34,080 nt of DNA from an uncultured Clostridium sp. (GCA_900552555.1 URZW01000015.1:1-34080), one strand, 5' to 3'; shown: positions 8,955 to 16,668, numbered from the stretch's first letter. Numbers and translations are program-made. Notes: generated by a model not told the origin, from the letters alone.

Positions 8955-8983
8955 AAAAAGCAAGAAATTTTTTTCTTGCTTTT
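8955..8983 (-). terminator. Terminator of the 338-residue surface protein gene
   Basis: Perfect 12-bp stem AAAAGCAAGAAA / TTTCTTGCTTTT (8956-8967, 8972-8983), running into TTTTTGTC on the minus strand. Closely related in sequence to the terminators at 10154 and 12372. Confidence 0.8.
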
Positions 8984-9027
8984 ATTGTATTATTTATTAT
9001 ATAATTTCACCAATTTTTTCTTGTAAA

Positions 9028-10044
9028 TTACTCCATAAGTTGTATTTCATATAACTTTCCAAAATCGCCATAAAATGGGTCTGCATATTTAACATAATAT
9101 TTTAGAATAACTGCATTTTTAGGTATTTCATATTGTTCATCATATGTAGTATTAGCCGGTAATTTATAAGAAGTTATAGTTTTACTATTATTATCTAAAA
9201 AATCAATTGTTGAAAAATATCCATTCCAACTCCAATTCCACCATTTAACTCTTATATTTTTTCCTTGAACACTAGAATCAATTAACATATATCTAGTATC
9301 AGGGCCTGTGCTTTGCCTCATTAACATATAAGTATTATAATCGTTGTCATATGCTTCTTTAGTAATTGCATCATTTGATAATTCTATATTTATTTTTTGT
9401 TTTTCTTCTTTTGAAATTTCATTTTCTACAATAGATTTTGCAATTAACTCACATTCATTTTTTATATTTAAAGTACCCTCATATTTATGCCAAGTTACAC
9501 CATTATCCATACTATAAAAATTATTTGAGTTTTCTCCATAATCAATTTCAACTTTTTTATTAAAATCAATTCCATTTTCTGTTAAAATTGGATAAGCACT
9601 AGATTTGTTTTGCTTTATCTCTGGTTTAGAGTTTTTATCAGCCTTTAAAACAAATTCTTCCAATTTTTCTGAATCTGCCAATTCTATTCCAAAAATATAA
9701 TCATTACCTGATATAACATCATAATCTATTGCTATTTGCTTTTTATTCAAAGTGGTTATTTCATTTCCATTTGGGGTTATTATTCTTGCTATACCTATAT
9801 TATTCTTTATTTTTATAGTTATATGCATTTTATCATCTTCCATACTATTAACCTGATATATAGCCTCTGTTGATACAATACTAGTATTATCTGCTTGTTT
9901 TTTATTTATTATTTCTTCGTTTTTCAATATTCCATTTCTATTTAATATCACTAACATACTTATTATAATAAAAAGCAATGATATTATAATAAGTATTGTA
10001 ATAAATTTTGATTTATTTTTATTGAAATCACACCATTTATTCAT
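9028..10044 (-). CDS. Membrane-anchored extracellular protein, unknown function
   Basis: I do not recognise a named family. The 338-residue product has a short basic N-terminus, one membrane segment at about 14-35 (FITILIIISLLFIIISMLVI) and a predicted extracellular remainder, so it is a signal-anchored surface protein. Residues about 58-136 form a beta-rich module (KMHITIKIKNNIGIARIITP ... QIAIDYDV) that matches a module in the prepilin-like protein at 20666-22252. A second part includes a SMDNGVTWHKYEG segment, common in surface beta-sandwich repeats. The C-terminal part is Trp/Tyr-rich (RVKWWNWSWNGYF). ATG follows AAAGGAG. It lies downstream of the LamG prepilin-like gene on the same strand, with a terminator between them. 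Confidence 0.75.
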   Translation of the reverse strand: MNKWCDFNKNKSKFITILIIISLLFIIISMLVILNRNGILKNEEIINKKQADNTSIVSTEAIYQVNSMEDDKMHITIKIKNNIGIARIITPNGNEITTLNKKQIAIDYDVISGNDYIFGIELADSEKLEEFVLKADKNSKPEIKQNKSSAYPILTENGIDFNKKVEIDYGENSNNFYSMDNGVTWHKYEGTLNIKNECELIAKSIVENEISKEEKQKINIELSNDAITKEAYDNDYNTYMLMRQSTGPDTRYMLIDSSVQGKNIRVKWWNWSWNGYFSTIDFLDNNSKTITSYKLPANTTYDEQYEIPKNAVILKYYVKYADPFYGDFGKLYEIQLME

Positions 10045-10153
10045 TAATTTTCTCCTTTATATATTTTACACATATGAAATTTTCAAGGAAATAATGAACT
10101 CCATATTAATCAAAGTTCAACTTTTCTTTCTTAATTTTACTATACTAAATAAC

Positions 10154-10182
10154 AAAAAGCAAGAGAATTTTTCTTGCTTTTT
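10154..10182 (-). terminator. Terminator of the LamG prepilin-like gene
   Basis: Stem AAAAAGCAAGA / TCTTGCTTTTT (10154-10164, 10172-10182) with a 7-nt loop. It and about 18 bases beside it resemble the sequence at 8937-8984, as if a 3'-flank had been duplicated. Confidence 0.75.
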
Positions 10183-10235
10183 ATGGAAAACTAATTTCCT
10201 AATTTTACTATCTTAGTTGTCTTTATTTTTTAATT

Positions 10236-11972
10236 CTACTCAACATTATATCTGTTTTTTTCATATTGGTAGTCCTCAAGTGCTTCATCTTTTGTTAAAT
10301 ACTTATTGTATACTTTTACTGAATAGATATTTCCTTTATAGTATTGACTTTGACCTCCGACCCATCTTCCAATATTGAAATTTAAATCTGGATATGTTAA
10401 TCCTTGTGGTACAACTATGTTTTTATCTAATTTTCCGTCTATATATAAAATTAATTTATTTCCTTTATATGTTGCAATTATATTGTGCTTCTTTCCATCA
10501 TTTAATGTTTTTGAACTATTAATTTTATGAGTATCATATCTATTTAAATGAAATTTTAAATAATTCATAGGAGAATGATCAATTCCTAATGCACTTCCTC
10601 CAACGCTATCATTGTGTAATCCCATAATAACAACTTTTGGATTAGGTAAACCTTTATATGATATTGTACATTCATAAGTAAATGAATGATTATTCTCTAA
10701 TCCTATTTTTCCACAGTCTATATAGTCATCTGTCCCATCAAAATATAATGAATCATCATTCCAAGTTGGATTTCCATTTAACATTCCACTATTTGAATCA
10801 CTAACTAAATTCTTCCACTCTTGTGTTTCTGCATCATAACCAGTTCCTACATTATTTTTTGCATCATAATATAACAAGAGATTTCCATTATCCTTCTTTT
10901 CAAATTCATATTTTTGCTTATCAACTTTATAATTATTTAAAACTTCTTCATTGTTCAAATATTTATCATAAACCAAAACGTTGTATATATTTCCTTTGTA
11001 ATATTGACTTTGTCCTCCAATCCACCTTCCTATATTAAAGTTTAAATCTGGATATGTTAAACTATTTGAAACTACTCCACTATTATTCAATTCACCATCT
11101 ATATATAAATATAGTTTTGATTCTTCACTATTATATGTTGCAATAATTTGGTGTATATCTCCATCATTTAATGTTATTGTACTATTAACTCTTTGAGTAT
11201 CATAATTATTTAAACAAAATTTTAAATAATTTTCTGAATGATCATCAATTCCTAATGCACTTCCACCTGTATTATTGTGTAATCCCATAAGTACTTTCAT
11301 TTGTTGTGTTTCATTATATGATATTACACATTCATAGGTAAAAGAATGGTTATTCTCTAATCCTATTTTTCCACAATCTATATAGTCATCTGTTCCATCA
11401 AAATATAATGAATCTCCATTCCAAGTTGGATTTCCATTTAATATTCCACTATTTAAGTCACTAGCCAAATTCTTCCACTCTTGTGTTTCTGCATTATAAC
11501 CTGTTCCCACATTATTTTTTGCATCATAGTGTAACAACAAATCGTCTTTTATATATTTCATTTCAGGTAAATTATTGTATTCCTGTCCGTCTATTATAAT
11601 TAAATTTGCATCTATCAAAAACTCTTTTGTTATATTATTTTTCTTTAATTTTATTTTTTTATTATTTTCTTGTGTTTCTGTTACACCTATTTGATTATAT
11701 CCTTTTAACTCAGATTCTAGCCACTTTTGAGTTATATCATTTAGTATAGCATTTCCTTCTTTTTCTATTTGCAAATTATGTATTGCAAGTGTTAGTTCTT
11801 CTCTCATTTCTGATTCTTTTTCAACTTGATTTGCTTGATTTGCTTTTTCAAATAATCCTGTTTGTGTCAACGCTAATATTCCTACTCCTGCCAAAATCAA
11901 CAGAATAATAATTGTGATCACTAAAGCAATTAGTGTAATTCCCTTTTCTTTATTTTTCCATATATATTCCAT
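10236..11972 (-). CDS. Prepilin-like surface protein with two tandem LamG/concanavalin-type domains
   Basis: A 578-residue protein. The N-terminus KNKEKG|ITLIALVITIIILL resembles a type IV prepilin: short basic leader, Gly11 at the cleavage point, then a hydrophobic helix. The Glu normally at position +5 is replaced by Ala. Residues 42-135 are a helical/linker region shared with the protein at 20666-22252 (ESEMREEL, TQKWLE). Two LamG-like domains follow, about 145-340 and 365-560, with a repeat period of exactly 220 residues; both contain LYFDGTDDYIDCG, LYIDG and NFNIGRW. Such domains often bind carbohydrates or matrix proteins. The ATG has AGGAGG six bases upstream. No pilus-assembly genes are nearby, so a pilin role is unproven. 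Confidence 0.82.
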   Translation of the reverse strand: MEYIWKNKEKGITLIALVITIIILLILAGVGILALTQTGLFEKANQANQVEKESEMREELTLAIHNLQIEKEGNAILNDITQKWLESELKGYNQIGVTETQENNKKIKLKKNNITKEFLIDANLIIIDGQEYNNLPEMKYIKDDLLLHYDAKNNVGTGYNAETQEWKNLASDLNSGILNGNPTWNGDSLYFDGTDDYIDCGKIGLENNHSFTYECVISYNETQQMKVLMGLHNNTGGSALGIDDHSENYLKFCLNNYDTQRVNSTITLNDGDIHQIIATYNSEESKLYLYIDGELNNSGVVSNSLTYPDLNFNIGRWIGGQSQYYKGNIYNVLVYDKYLNNEEVLNNYKVDKQKYEFEKKDNGNLLLYYDAKNNVGTGYDAETQEWKNLVSDSNSGMLNGNPTWNDDSLYFDGTDDYIDCGKIGLENNHSFTYECTISYKGLPNPKVVIMGLHNDSVGGSALGIDHSPMNYLKFHLNRYDTHKINSSKTLNDGKKHNIIATYKGNKLILYIDGKLDKNIVVPQGLTYPDLNFNIGRWVGGQSQYYKGNIYSVKVYNKYLTKDEALEDYQYEKNRYNVE

Positions 11973-12043
11973 ATGTTTCCTCCTATGTATAAGTATTTTC
12001 TATTTTATTTTTATCATACCAAAACTAATAATTTTCTGTAATT

Positions 12044-12072
12044 ATTATATACATAAATAGCCTACTTGTAAA
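12044..12072 (-). promoter_or_regulatory. Sigma-A promoter of the LamG prepilin-like gene with direct-repeat operator candidate
   Basis: Minus strand: -35 TTTACA (12067-12072), 17-bp spacer, perfect -10 TATAAT (12044-12049). An 8-bp direct repeat TAAATAGC (plus strand, 12054-12061 and 12069-12076; period 15) covers the spacer and the -35, a position suited to repression by the divergent Xre-type regulator at 12124. The operator role is inference. Confidence 0.65.
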
Positions 12073-12123
12073 TAGCTTATTTATATTTTTCTTTTGTTAT
12101 AAAATTTTTCCGAGGTGAATTTT

Positions 12124-12339
12124 ATGTTAAAATTTAATATTGAAAAATTATTAAAAAAACAAAATAAAACAAAATACTGGCTATGCCAACAAATGAATAT
12201 AACAAATAGAAATTTAAACAGAATTATAAACGGCGAAACATCTTCTATCTCTTTCAAATATTTAGAAGATTTATGCAAATATTTAGAATGTGATATATCA
12301 GAATTAATTAGTATAGATAATAATAAAAATATTTCTTAA
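12124..12339 (+). CDS. Small Xre/Cro-type DNA-binding regulator (YozG-like)
   Basis: A 71-residue protein that is essentially one helix-turn-helix domain: KLLKKQNKTKYWLCQQMNIT, then NRNLNRIINGETSSISFKYLEDLCKYLECDISELI, the standard Xre ordering in which the recognition helix is followed by the LxxLCxxLxCxxxELI cap. No ligand or membrane domain. The ATG at 12124 follows GAGGTG; an upstream in-frame GTG is part of that ribosome binding site. It is divergent from the prepilin-like gene at 10236-11972, an arrangement repeated at 22.3 kb, so it probably regulates that gene. Its own terminator is at 12372. Confidence 0.85.
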   Translation: MLKFNIEKLLKKQNKTKYWLCQQMNITNRNLNRIINGETSSISFKYLEDLCKYLECDISELISIDNNKNIS

Positions 12340-12371
12340 ATTATATTTTATATATCTTTGGTTAATACTTT

Positions 12372-12400
12372 AAAAGCAAGACAATTTTTCTTGCTTTTTT
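12372..12400 (+). terminator. Terminator of the small Xre-type regulator gene
   Basis: Stem AAAAGCAAG / CTTGCTTTT (12372-12380, 12390-12398) followed by a T run. Same family as the terminators at 8955 and 10154, but serving the plus strand. Confidence 0.8.
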
Positions 12401-12446
12401 GTTTACACTTCTTGATTTTCCTGACTCACTAGTTCAAAAAACCGCC

Positions 12447-12475
12447 TTGACATCACTCTATTTTTGACATATACT
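12447..12475 (+). promoter_or_regulatory. Sigma-A promoter of the porCDAB operon
   Basis: Consensus -35 TTGACA (12447-12452), 17-bp spacer, -10 TATACT (12470-12475). A second TTGACA (12464-12469) overlaps the spacer and has no good -10 at 17 bp. The leader is about 100 nt and AT-rich, with a small GCGT/ACGC inverted repeat near 12491-12504. Confidence 0.8.
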
Positions 12476-12581
12476 AAATACATACTATGTGCGTATATAA
12501 AACGCGCAAAATCAAATAATATAATAAAGTTTTAATCATTTTATTTTTTATTCGATAATTTTTAAAGGAGGCAATAATATT

Positions 12582-13160
12582 ATGAATAACCTAATAGAAA
12601 TTAGATGGCACGGTAGAGGCGGTCAAGGTGCAAAAACAGCATCATTATTATTAGCTGACGCCGCATTTAATACTGGAAAATACATTCAAGGTTTCCCTGA
12701 ATATGGACCAGAAAGAATGGGAGCACCGATTACTGCTTATAACAGAATTAGTGACAAACCTATTACAGTTCATAGTAACATCTATGAACCAGATTATGTT
12801 GTTGTTGTTGATGACACATTATTAGAAACTGTTCCAGTAACAGCAGGTCTAAAAGAAACAGGTGCAATTGTAATTAATACAACAAAATCTGCAGACTATT
12901 TAAGAAGTGTGTTAAATGGTTACAAAGGTGATGTTTACACAATAGATGCAAGAAAAATATCAATTGAATCATTAGGAAGATATTTTCCAAATACACCTAT
13001 GCTTGCTGCAATTGTTAAAGTTAGTGGAATTATGTCTGACGAAGCATTCTTAGAAGATATGAAAGGCTCATTTAAACATAAATTTGCTAAAAAGCCAGAA
13101 GTTATTGATGGAAACATGAAAGCCTTAGAAATGGCTTTAAAAGAAGTTAAAAAAATTTAA
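12582..13160 (+). CDS. porC: 2-oxoacid:ferredoxin oxidoreductase (pyruvate synthase type), gamma subunit
   Basis: Gamma subunit of the four-subunit oxidoreductase that converts pyruvate (or a related 2-oxoacid) plus CoA to acyl-CoA and CO2 while reducing ferredoxin. The 192-residue protein opens with IEIRWHGRGGQGAKTAS, the hallmark of the POR gamma domain, and continues with FPEYGPERMGAPITAYNRIS and ITVHSNIYEPDYVVVVDDTLL. Length is normal. AAAGGAGG precedes the ATG. First gene of porC-porD-porA-porB, the order known from Thermotoga- and archaeal-type PORs. Specificity for pyruvate rather than branched-chain 2-oxoacids is the likelier choice but not proven by sequence. Confidence 0.93.
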   Translation: MNNLIEIRWHGRGGQGAKTASLLLADAAFNTGKYIQGFPEYGPERMGAPITAYNRISDKPITVHSNIYEPDYVVVVDDTLLETVPVTAGLKETGAIVINTTKSADYLRSVLNGYKGDVYTIDARKISIESLGRYFPNTPMLAAIVKVSGIMSDEAFLEDMKGSFKHKFAKKPEVIDGNMKALEMALKEVKKI

Positions 13161-13161
13161 C

Positions 13162-13211
13162 GGGATTAAGAATCCCTATTACTTGTCAAAAAGGGGCGTC
13201 CCTTTTGACAA
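13162..13211 (+). repeat. Double hairpin between porC and porD
   Basis: Directly after the porC stop come GGGATT-AAG-AATCCC (13162-13176) and a larger stem, TTGTCAAAA (13183-13191) pairing with TTTTGACAA (13203-13211), extended by GGG/CCC around a GCGT loop with one bulged A. The GGGATT...AATCCC and GGGGCGTCCC elements recall the REP palindromes elsewhere in the window. It could limit read-through or protect the porC mRNA end. Confidence 0.6.
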
Positions 13212-13231
13212 CTTTTAGAAAGGAGAAAATC

Positions 13232-13534
13232 ATGTCAAATATAGATAAAACAACACCTATGGAAGATTTAACAATAGGTGGAAACATATATGAAGCAGGT
13301 AATGCCAGAGAATTTAAAACTGGTGACTGGAGAAGTGTTAAACCTGTATGGATAGAAGAAAAATGTAAACAATGCGGATTATGCTACCCTGTTTGTCCAG
13401 ATAATAGTATTCCTGTTTGCAAAGGTTCTTTAAAAAGAGAAGATTTTAATTATGATTATTGTAAAGGATGTGGCGTTTGTGCTAAAGCTTGCCCATTTGG
13501 TGCAATTGTTATGAAGGAAGAAGGTGCAGAATAA
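13232..13534 (+). CDS. porD: 2-oxoacid:ferredoxin oxidoreductase, delta (ferredoxin-like) subunit
   Basis: Electron-transfer subunit of the POR complex carrying two [4Fe-4S] clusters. The 100-residue product has ligand sets C45-x2-C48-x2-C51-x3-C55 (CKQCGLCYPVC) and C77-x2-C80-x2-C83-x3-C87 (CKGCGVCAKACPFGAI). The N-terminal 40 residues including GDWRSVKPVW are typical of PorD. The ATG at 13232 follows AGAAAGGAG; an open stretch further upstream lies in the hairpin and is not translated. The stop overlaps the porA start (TAATG), indicating translational coupling. Confidence 0.94.
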   Translation: MSNIDKTTPMEDLTIGGNIYEAGNAREFKTGDWRSVKPVWIEEKCKQCGLCYPVCPDNSIPVCKGSLKREDFNYDYCKGCGVCAKACPFGAIVMKEEGAE

Positions 13535-14721
13535 TGAGTATAAGAGAAAGATTAAGTGGTAATGAAGCCGTTGCAACTGCTATGAAACAAATTAATCCTG
13601 ATGTTGTTGCTGCTTTCCCTATCACACCATCAACTGAAATTCCTCAATATTTTTCAACATTTATTGCAAATGGTTCAGTTGATACTGAATTCGTTGCCGT
13701 TGAAAGTGAACATAGTGCTATGAGTGCTTGTATCGGTGCAGAAGCCGCTGGTTCAAGAGCTATGACTGCTACATCTGCAAATGGTTTGTCTTTAATGTGG
13801 GAAATGATTTACATTGCTTCAAGTTTAAGACTTCCTATAGTTATGAACTTGGTTAACAGAGCCGTATCTGGACCACTTAACATACACAATGACCATTCTG
13901 ATGCAATGGGTATTCGTGACGCTGGTTGGATAATGTTATTTTCTGAAAATAATCAAGAGGCTTATGATAATAACTTGATGGCTCACAAAATTGCTGAAAA
14001 TAAAGATGTTCAACTTCCAATTATGATTTGTCAAGATGGATTTATAACATCACATTCAATTGAAAATATTGAATTAGAAAATGACGAAGATGTTAAAAAG
14101 TTTGTTGGTGAATACCACCCAGAACATTATTTATTAAATAAAAAAGAACCCATGGCAATTGGTCCACTAGATTTACAAGCTTACCTTTTTGAACACAAGG
14201 CTCAACAAGGAAATGCTATGAAAGCTGCAAAACAAGTTATTTTAGATGTTTCAAAAGAGTTCGAAAAATGGACTGGCAGACATTATGATTTATTTGAAGA
14301 ATATAAATTAGATGATGCGGAAATTGCAATTGTTTGTATGAACTCAACTGCTGGTACAACAAAAGCCGTTGTTGATAAATTAAGAGATCAAGGGGTTAAA
14401 GCTGGTTTATTAAAAATCAGAGTTTACAGACCATTCCCAGGTGAAGAAGTTGCAAAAGCATTGTCACATTTAAAAGCTGTTGCAGTATTAGATAAATCTG
14501 ATTCTTTAAATGCTATCGGTGGTGCTTTATTTGAAGATGTTGTTTCTAGCATGTATGTTGCAAAACAAAATGTTCCAATTGTTAATTATGTTTATGGAAT
14601 TGGTGGTAGAGACACAACTGAAAAAGAAATCAATTCAGTTTATGCAGATTTAGCTGAAATTGCTAAAGACGGAATAGTTGAAAATCCTTATAGATATTTA
14701 GGACTAAGGACTAAGAACTAA
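13534..14721 (+). CDS. porA: 2-oxoacid:ferredoxin oxidoreductase, alpha subunit
   Basis: Alpha subunit; contributes a pyrimidine-binding/transketolase-like domain to the active site. The 395-residue protein starts MSIRERLSGNEAVATAMKQI, followed by AAFPITPSTEIPQY, VESEHSAMSACIGAEAAGSRAMTATSANGL and NIHNDHSDAMGIRDAGWI, all conserved in PorA. A C-terminal domain (about 265-370, EIAIVCMNSTAGTTKAVVDKL) matches the POR domain II. I use the ATG at 13534 that shares a base with the porD stop; an earlier in-frame start lies within porD. The last codons and stop lie in a heptamer repeat. Confidence 0.95.
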   Translation: MSIRERLSGNEAVATAMKQINPDVVAAFPITPSTEIPQYFSTFIANGSVDTEFVAVESEHSAMSACIGAEAAGSRAMTATSANGLSLMWEMIYIASSLRLPIVMNLVNRAVSGPLNIHNDHSDAMGIRDAGWIMLFSENNQEAYDNNLMAHKIAENKDVQLPIMICQDGFITSHSIENIELENDEDVKKFVGEYHPEHYLLNKKEPMAIGPLDLQAYLFEHKAQQGNAMKAAKQVILDVSKEFEKWTGRHYDLFEEYKLDDAEIAIVCMNSTAGTTKAVVDKLRDQGVKAGLLKIRVYRPFPGEEVAKALSHLKAVAVLDKSDSLNAIGGALFEDVVSSMYVAKQNVPIVNYVYGIGGRDTTEKEINSVYADLAEIAKDGIVENPYRYLGLRTKN

Positions 14722-14736
14722 GAACTAAGAACCAAG
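14702..14736 (+). repeat. Heptanucleotide tandem repeat across the porA stop codon
   Basis: Five 7-bp units: GACTAAG twice, AACTAAG twice, then AACCAAG. The porA stop TAA (14719-14721) lies in the third unit, so unit gain or loss would change the C-terminal residues by frame. The rest of the 124-bp porA-porB spacer is AT-rich without other obvious structure. Confidence 0.8.
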
Positions 14737-14845
14737 AAATAAAAAATAATAAATAATAAATTTCATATTTTTATTTTATTATGAACAGATATGAACAAAT
14801 AGAAGATTTTATTTTATTACGAGTAAAACGAAAGGAGAAAAAATT

Positions 14846-15799
14846 ATGGCATATAATGTTAAAGAAATAGTTGCAAATAAGCCTTCAAGATTTACAGAAG
14901 GTCATAGAATGTGTGCTGGATGTGGAGCACCTGTTGTTGCAAGACACATTTTAAGAGCACTAAAAGAAGAAGACCACGCAGTAATATCAACTGCAACTGG
15001 ATGTATGGAAGTATCAACATTTATTTACCCATACACAGCATGGACAGATTCATTTATCCATACAGCATTTGAATGTACATCTGCTACTTTATCAGGAGTA
15101 GAAGCTGCATACAAATCACTAAAAAAACAAGGAAAATTACCAGAAGATGAACACACAAAATTCATCGCATTTGGTGGAGATGGTGGAACTTATGATATTG
15201 GTTTACAATCACTATCAGGAGCAATGGAAAGAGGCCATGACATGTTATATGTTTGCTATGACAATGGTGCATACATGAATACAGGTATTCAACGTTCATC
15301 TGCAACACCAAAATTTGCAGACACAACTACATCACCTGCTGGAAAAGTCATCCCTGGTAAAATGCAGTCAAGAAAAGATTTAACAAAAATAATGGTAGGA
15401 CATCACTTACCATATGTTGCTCAATCAATTGCAGTAAACAATATGAAAGATTTATATGAAAAAGCTGAAAAAGCAATTTATACAGAAGGTCCAACATTTT
15501 TAAATGTTATGGCTCCATGCCCTAGAGGTTGGGGTTATGCAACAGAAGATTTAATGAAAATTAATAAATTGGCTGTTGAAACTTGCTATTGGCCTTTATA
15601 TGAAGTTGTTGACGGTGTTTATCATATTTCTTATAAACCTGCTAAAAAACTTCCTATTGAAGAATTCTTGAAACCTCAAAAGAGATTTAAGCATATGTTT
15701 AAACCTGGTAATGAATGGATGATCGAAGAGTTCCAAAAAGAGGTTGATGCAAGATGGCAAGAGCTTTTGGATTTGGAAGCAATTGGAAAAGGGATTTAG
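14846..15799 (+). CDS. porB: 2-oxoacid:ferredoxin oxidoreductase, beta subunit (TPP-binding)
   Basis: Beta subunit holding thiamine diphosphate and the proximal [4Fe-4S] cluster. The 317-residue product shows CAGCGAPVVARHIL and CMEVSTFIYPYTAW near the N-terminus, the TPP/Mg motif GDGGTYDIG ... DNGAYMNTGIQRS, and CPRGWGY further on; cluster Cys are within CAGC, the CMEVS region and the later CPRGW. ATG follows GAAAGGAG. The last three codons AAA GGG ATT and the TAG stop overlap the first bases of a REP element, so the C-terminus GKGI is set by that repeat. Confidence 0.95.
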   Translation: MAYNVKEIVANKPSRFTEGHRMCAGCGAPVVARHILRALKEEDHAVISTATGCMEVSTFIYPYTAWTDSFIHTAFECTSATLSGVEAAYKSLKKQGKLPEDEHTKFIAFGGDGGTYDIGLQSLSGAMERGHDMLYVCYDNGAYMNTGIQRSSATPKFADTTTSPAGKVIPGKMQSRKDLTKIMVGHHLPYVAQSIAVNNMKDLYEKAEKAIYTEGPTFLNVMAPCPRGWGYATEDLMKINKLAVETCYWPLYEVVDGVYHISYKPAKKLPIEEFLKPQKRFKHMFKPGNEWMIEEFQKEVDARWQELLDLEAIGKGI

Positions 15800-15858
15800 G
15801 GACGTTCCTTGAATTCCCCTTTTTTAGGGATTTGAGGACACCCCTTAATCCCTTTTTT
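15788..15858 (+). repeat. REP pair flanking the RAYT gene (left side); also terminator of porCDAB
   Basis: Two REP palindromes in tandem: AAGGGATTTAGGGACGTTCC ... GAATTCCCC, then AGGGATTTGAGGACACCCC ... AATCCC. The second forms a hairpin (GGGATTTGAGG with CCCCTTAATCCC) followed by six T residues (15853-15858), so it can act as an intrinsic terminator for the por operon. Inverted relative to the pair at 16944-17001. Confidence 0.8.
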
Positions 15859-15891
15859 GTTATTTTTTTTGATTCGCATATCCATCTATTA

Positions 15892-16668
15892 TTAAACTAT
15901 ACTGTTCTTTAAAATATTAGAAATTCTATTTTTTCCTATCTTTAAATATTCTGTTATCACTTTATTTGTCACATCACAATTATTCTTTATATTATTAATC
16001 AATAATAACAATAAATAATTGTTCTTTTTTATATAATCTAATTCCCAATTATTTTCATTACAAAATCGTATAATTATTTTTTTCATTTTTTCTTCTGATT
16101 TTTCTTGTTCTTCCTTAACATCTACGATATTTTCTGACGAAAAATTTTTATGAATAAATTTAAATTGTTTTAGATAATCCTCTGTACCAAAAATTAACTT
16201 GATATCCTCTATATTTACATTTTTTTGAATATAATTTTTGTATGATGAAAATTTATACTGATTTTCATTTTTTACCATTCCTGCTTTTACAGGATTTTTA
16301 TGAATATATGCCAATGTATTAAATAAGTGTTCTTTATCTGCTATTTCCTGTGTATAGTATCGATTTCTAAATACATACCCTACTCTCATTCTATGTTTAT
16401 TATAAAAAATCCCATACGAAGTATTAACTCTACTCATTATTTTTGACAACTCTTCTATTTTGTCCGTATATATAAGCAAATGTGCATGATTATCCATAAT
16501 GCAATATGCTAAAAGCTTTGTATTTTCATATTCATTTAGTATATCATTTAATAGTTTTGTATATTCTTTCTTATACTTATCATTTTTAAAAATATATTCC
16601 TTCTTTATTCCTTGTGTTATAACATGAATATATTTTGAATTTATTGATGTTCTTGATACTCTAGGCAT
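15892..16668 (-). mobile_element. REP-associated tyrosine transposase (RAYT, Y1/HUH family)
   Basis: A 258-residue single-copy transposase of the IS200-like Y1 superfamily. It has the HUH metal/DNA motif DNHAHLL (His61, His63) and the RAYT motif YIHKNPVKAG (Tyr121 is the likely nucleophile, about 58 residues after HUH). The start MPRVSRTSINSKYIHVITQG is typical of the group, and RVGYVFRNRYYTQEI is the expected central segment. The C-terminal 80 residues include a helix-turn-helix-like end (NKVITEYLKIGKNRISNIL). The ribosome binding site is strong (GGAAAGGAGG). The gene is intact and flanked by inverted REP palindromes that recur at other loci in the window, as expected for RAYT/REP systems in which the enzyme acts on the repeats in trans. 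Confidence 0.88.

Noticed and set aside
10022..10216. 64-codon plus-strand frame across the surface-protein intergenic region
   Set aside because: Crosses the terminator at 10154 and lacks a ribosome binding site; no family resemblance.
12081..12278. 65-codon frame antisense to the small Xre-type regulator
   Set aside because: Shadow of the regulator gene, hydrophobic by composition, without its own ribosome binding site.
12464..12499. Second porC promoter using the TTGACA at 12464
   Set aside because: No acceptable -10 at 16-18 bp; the upstream TTGACA with TATACT at 17 bp is far better.
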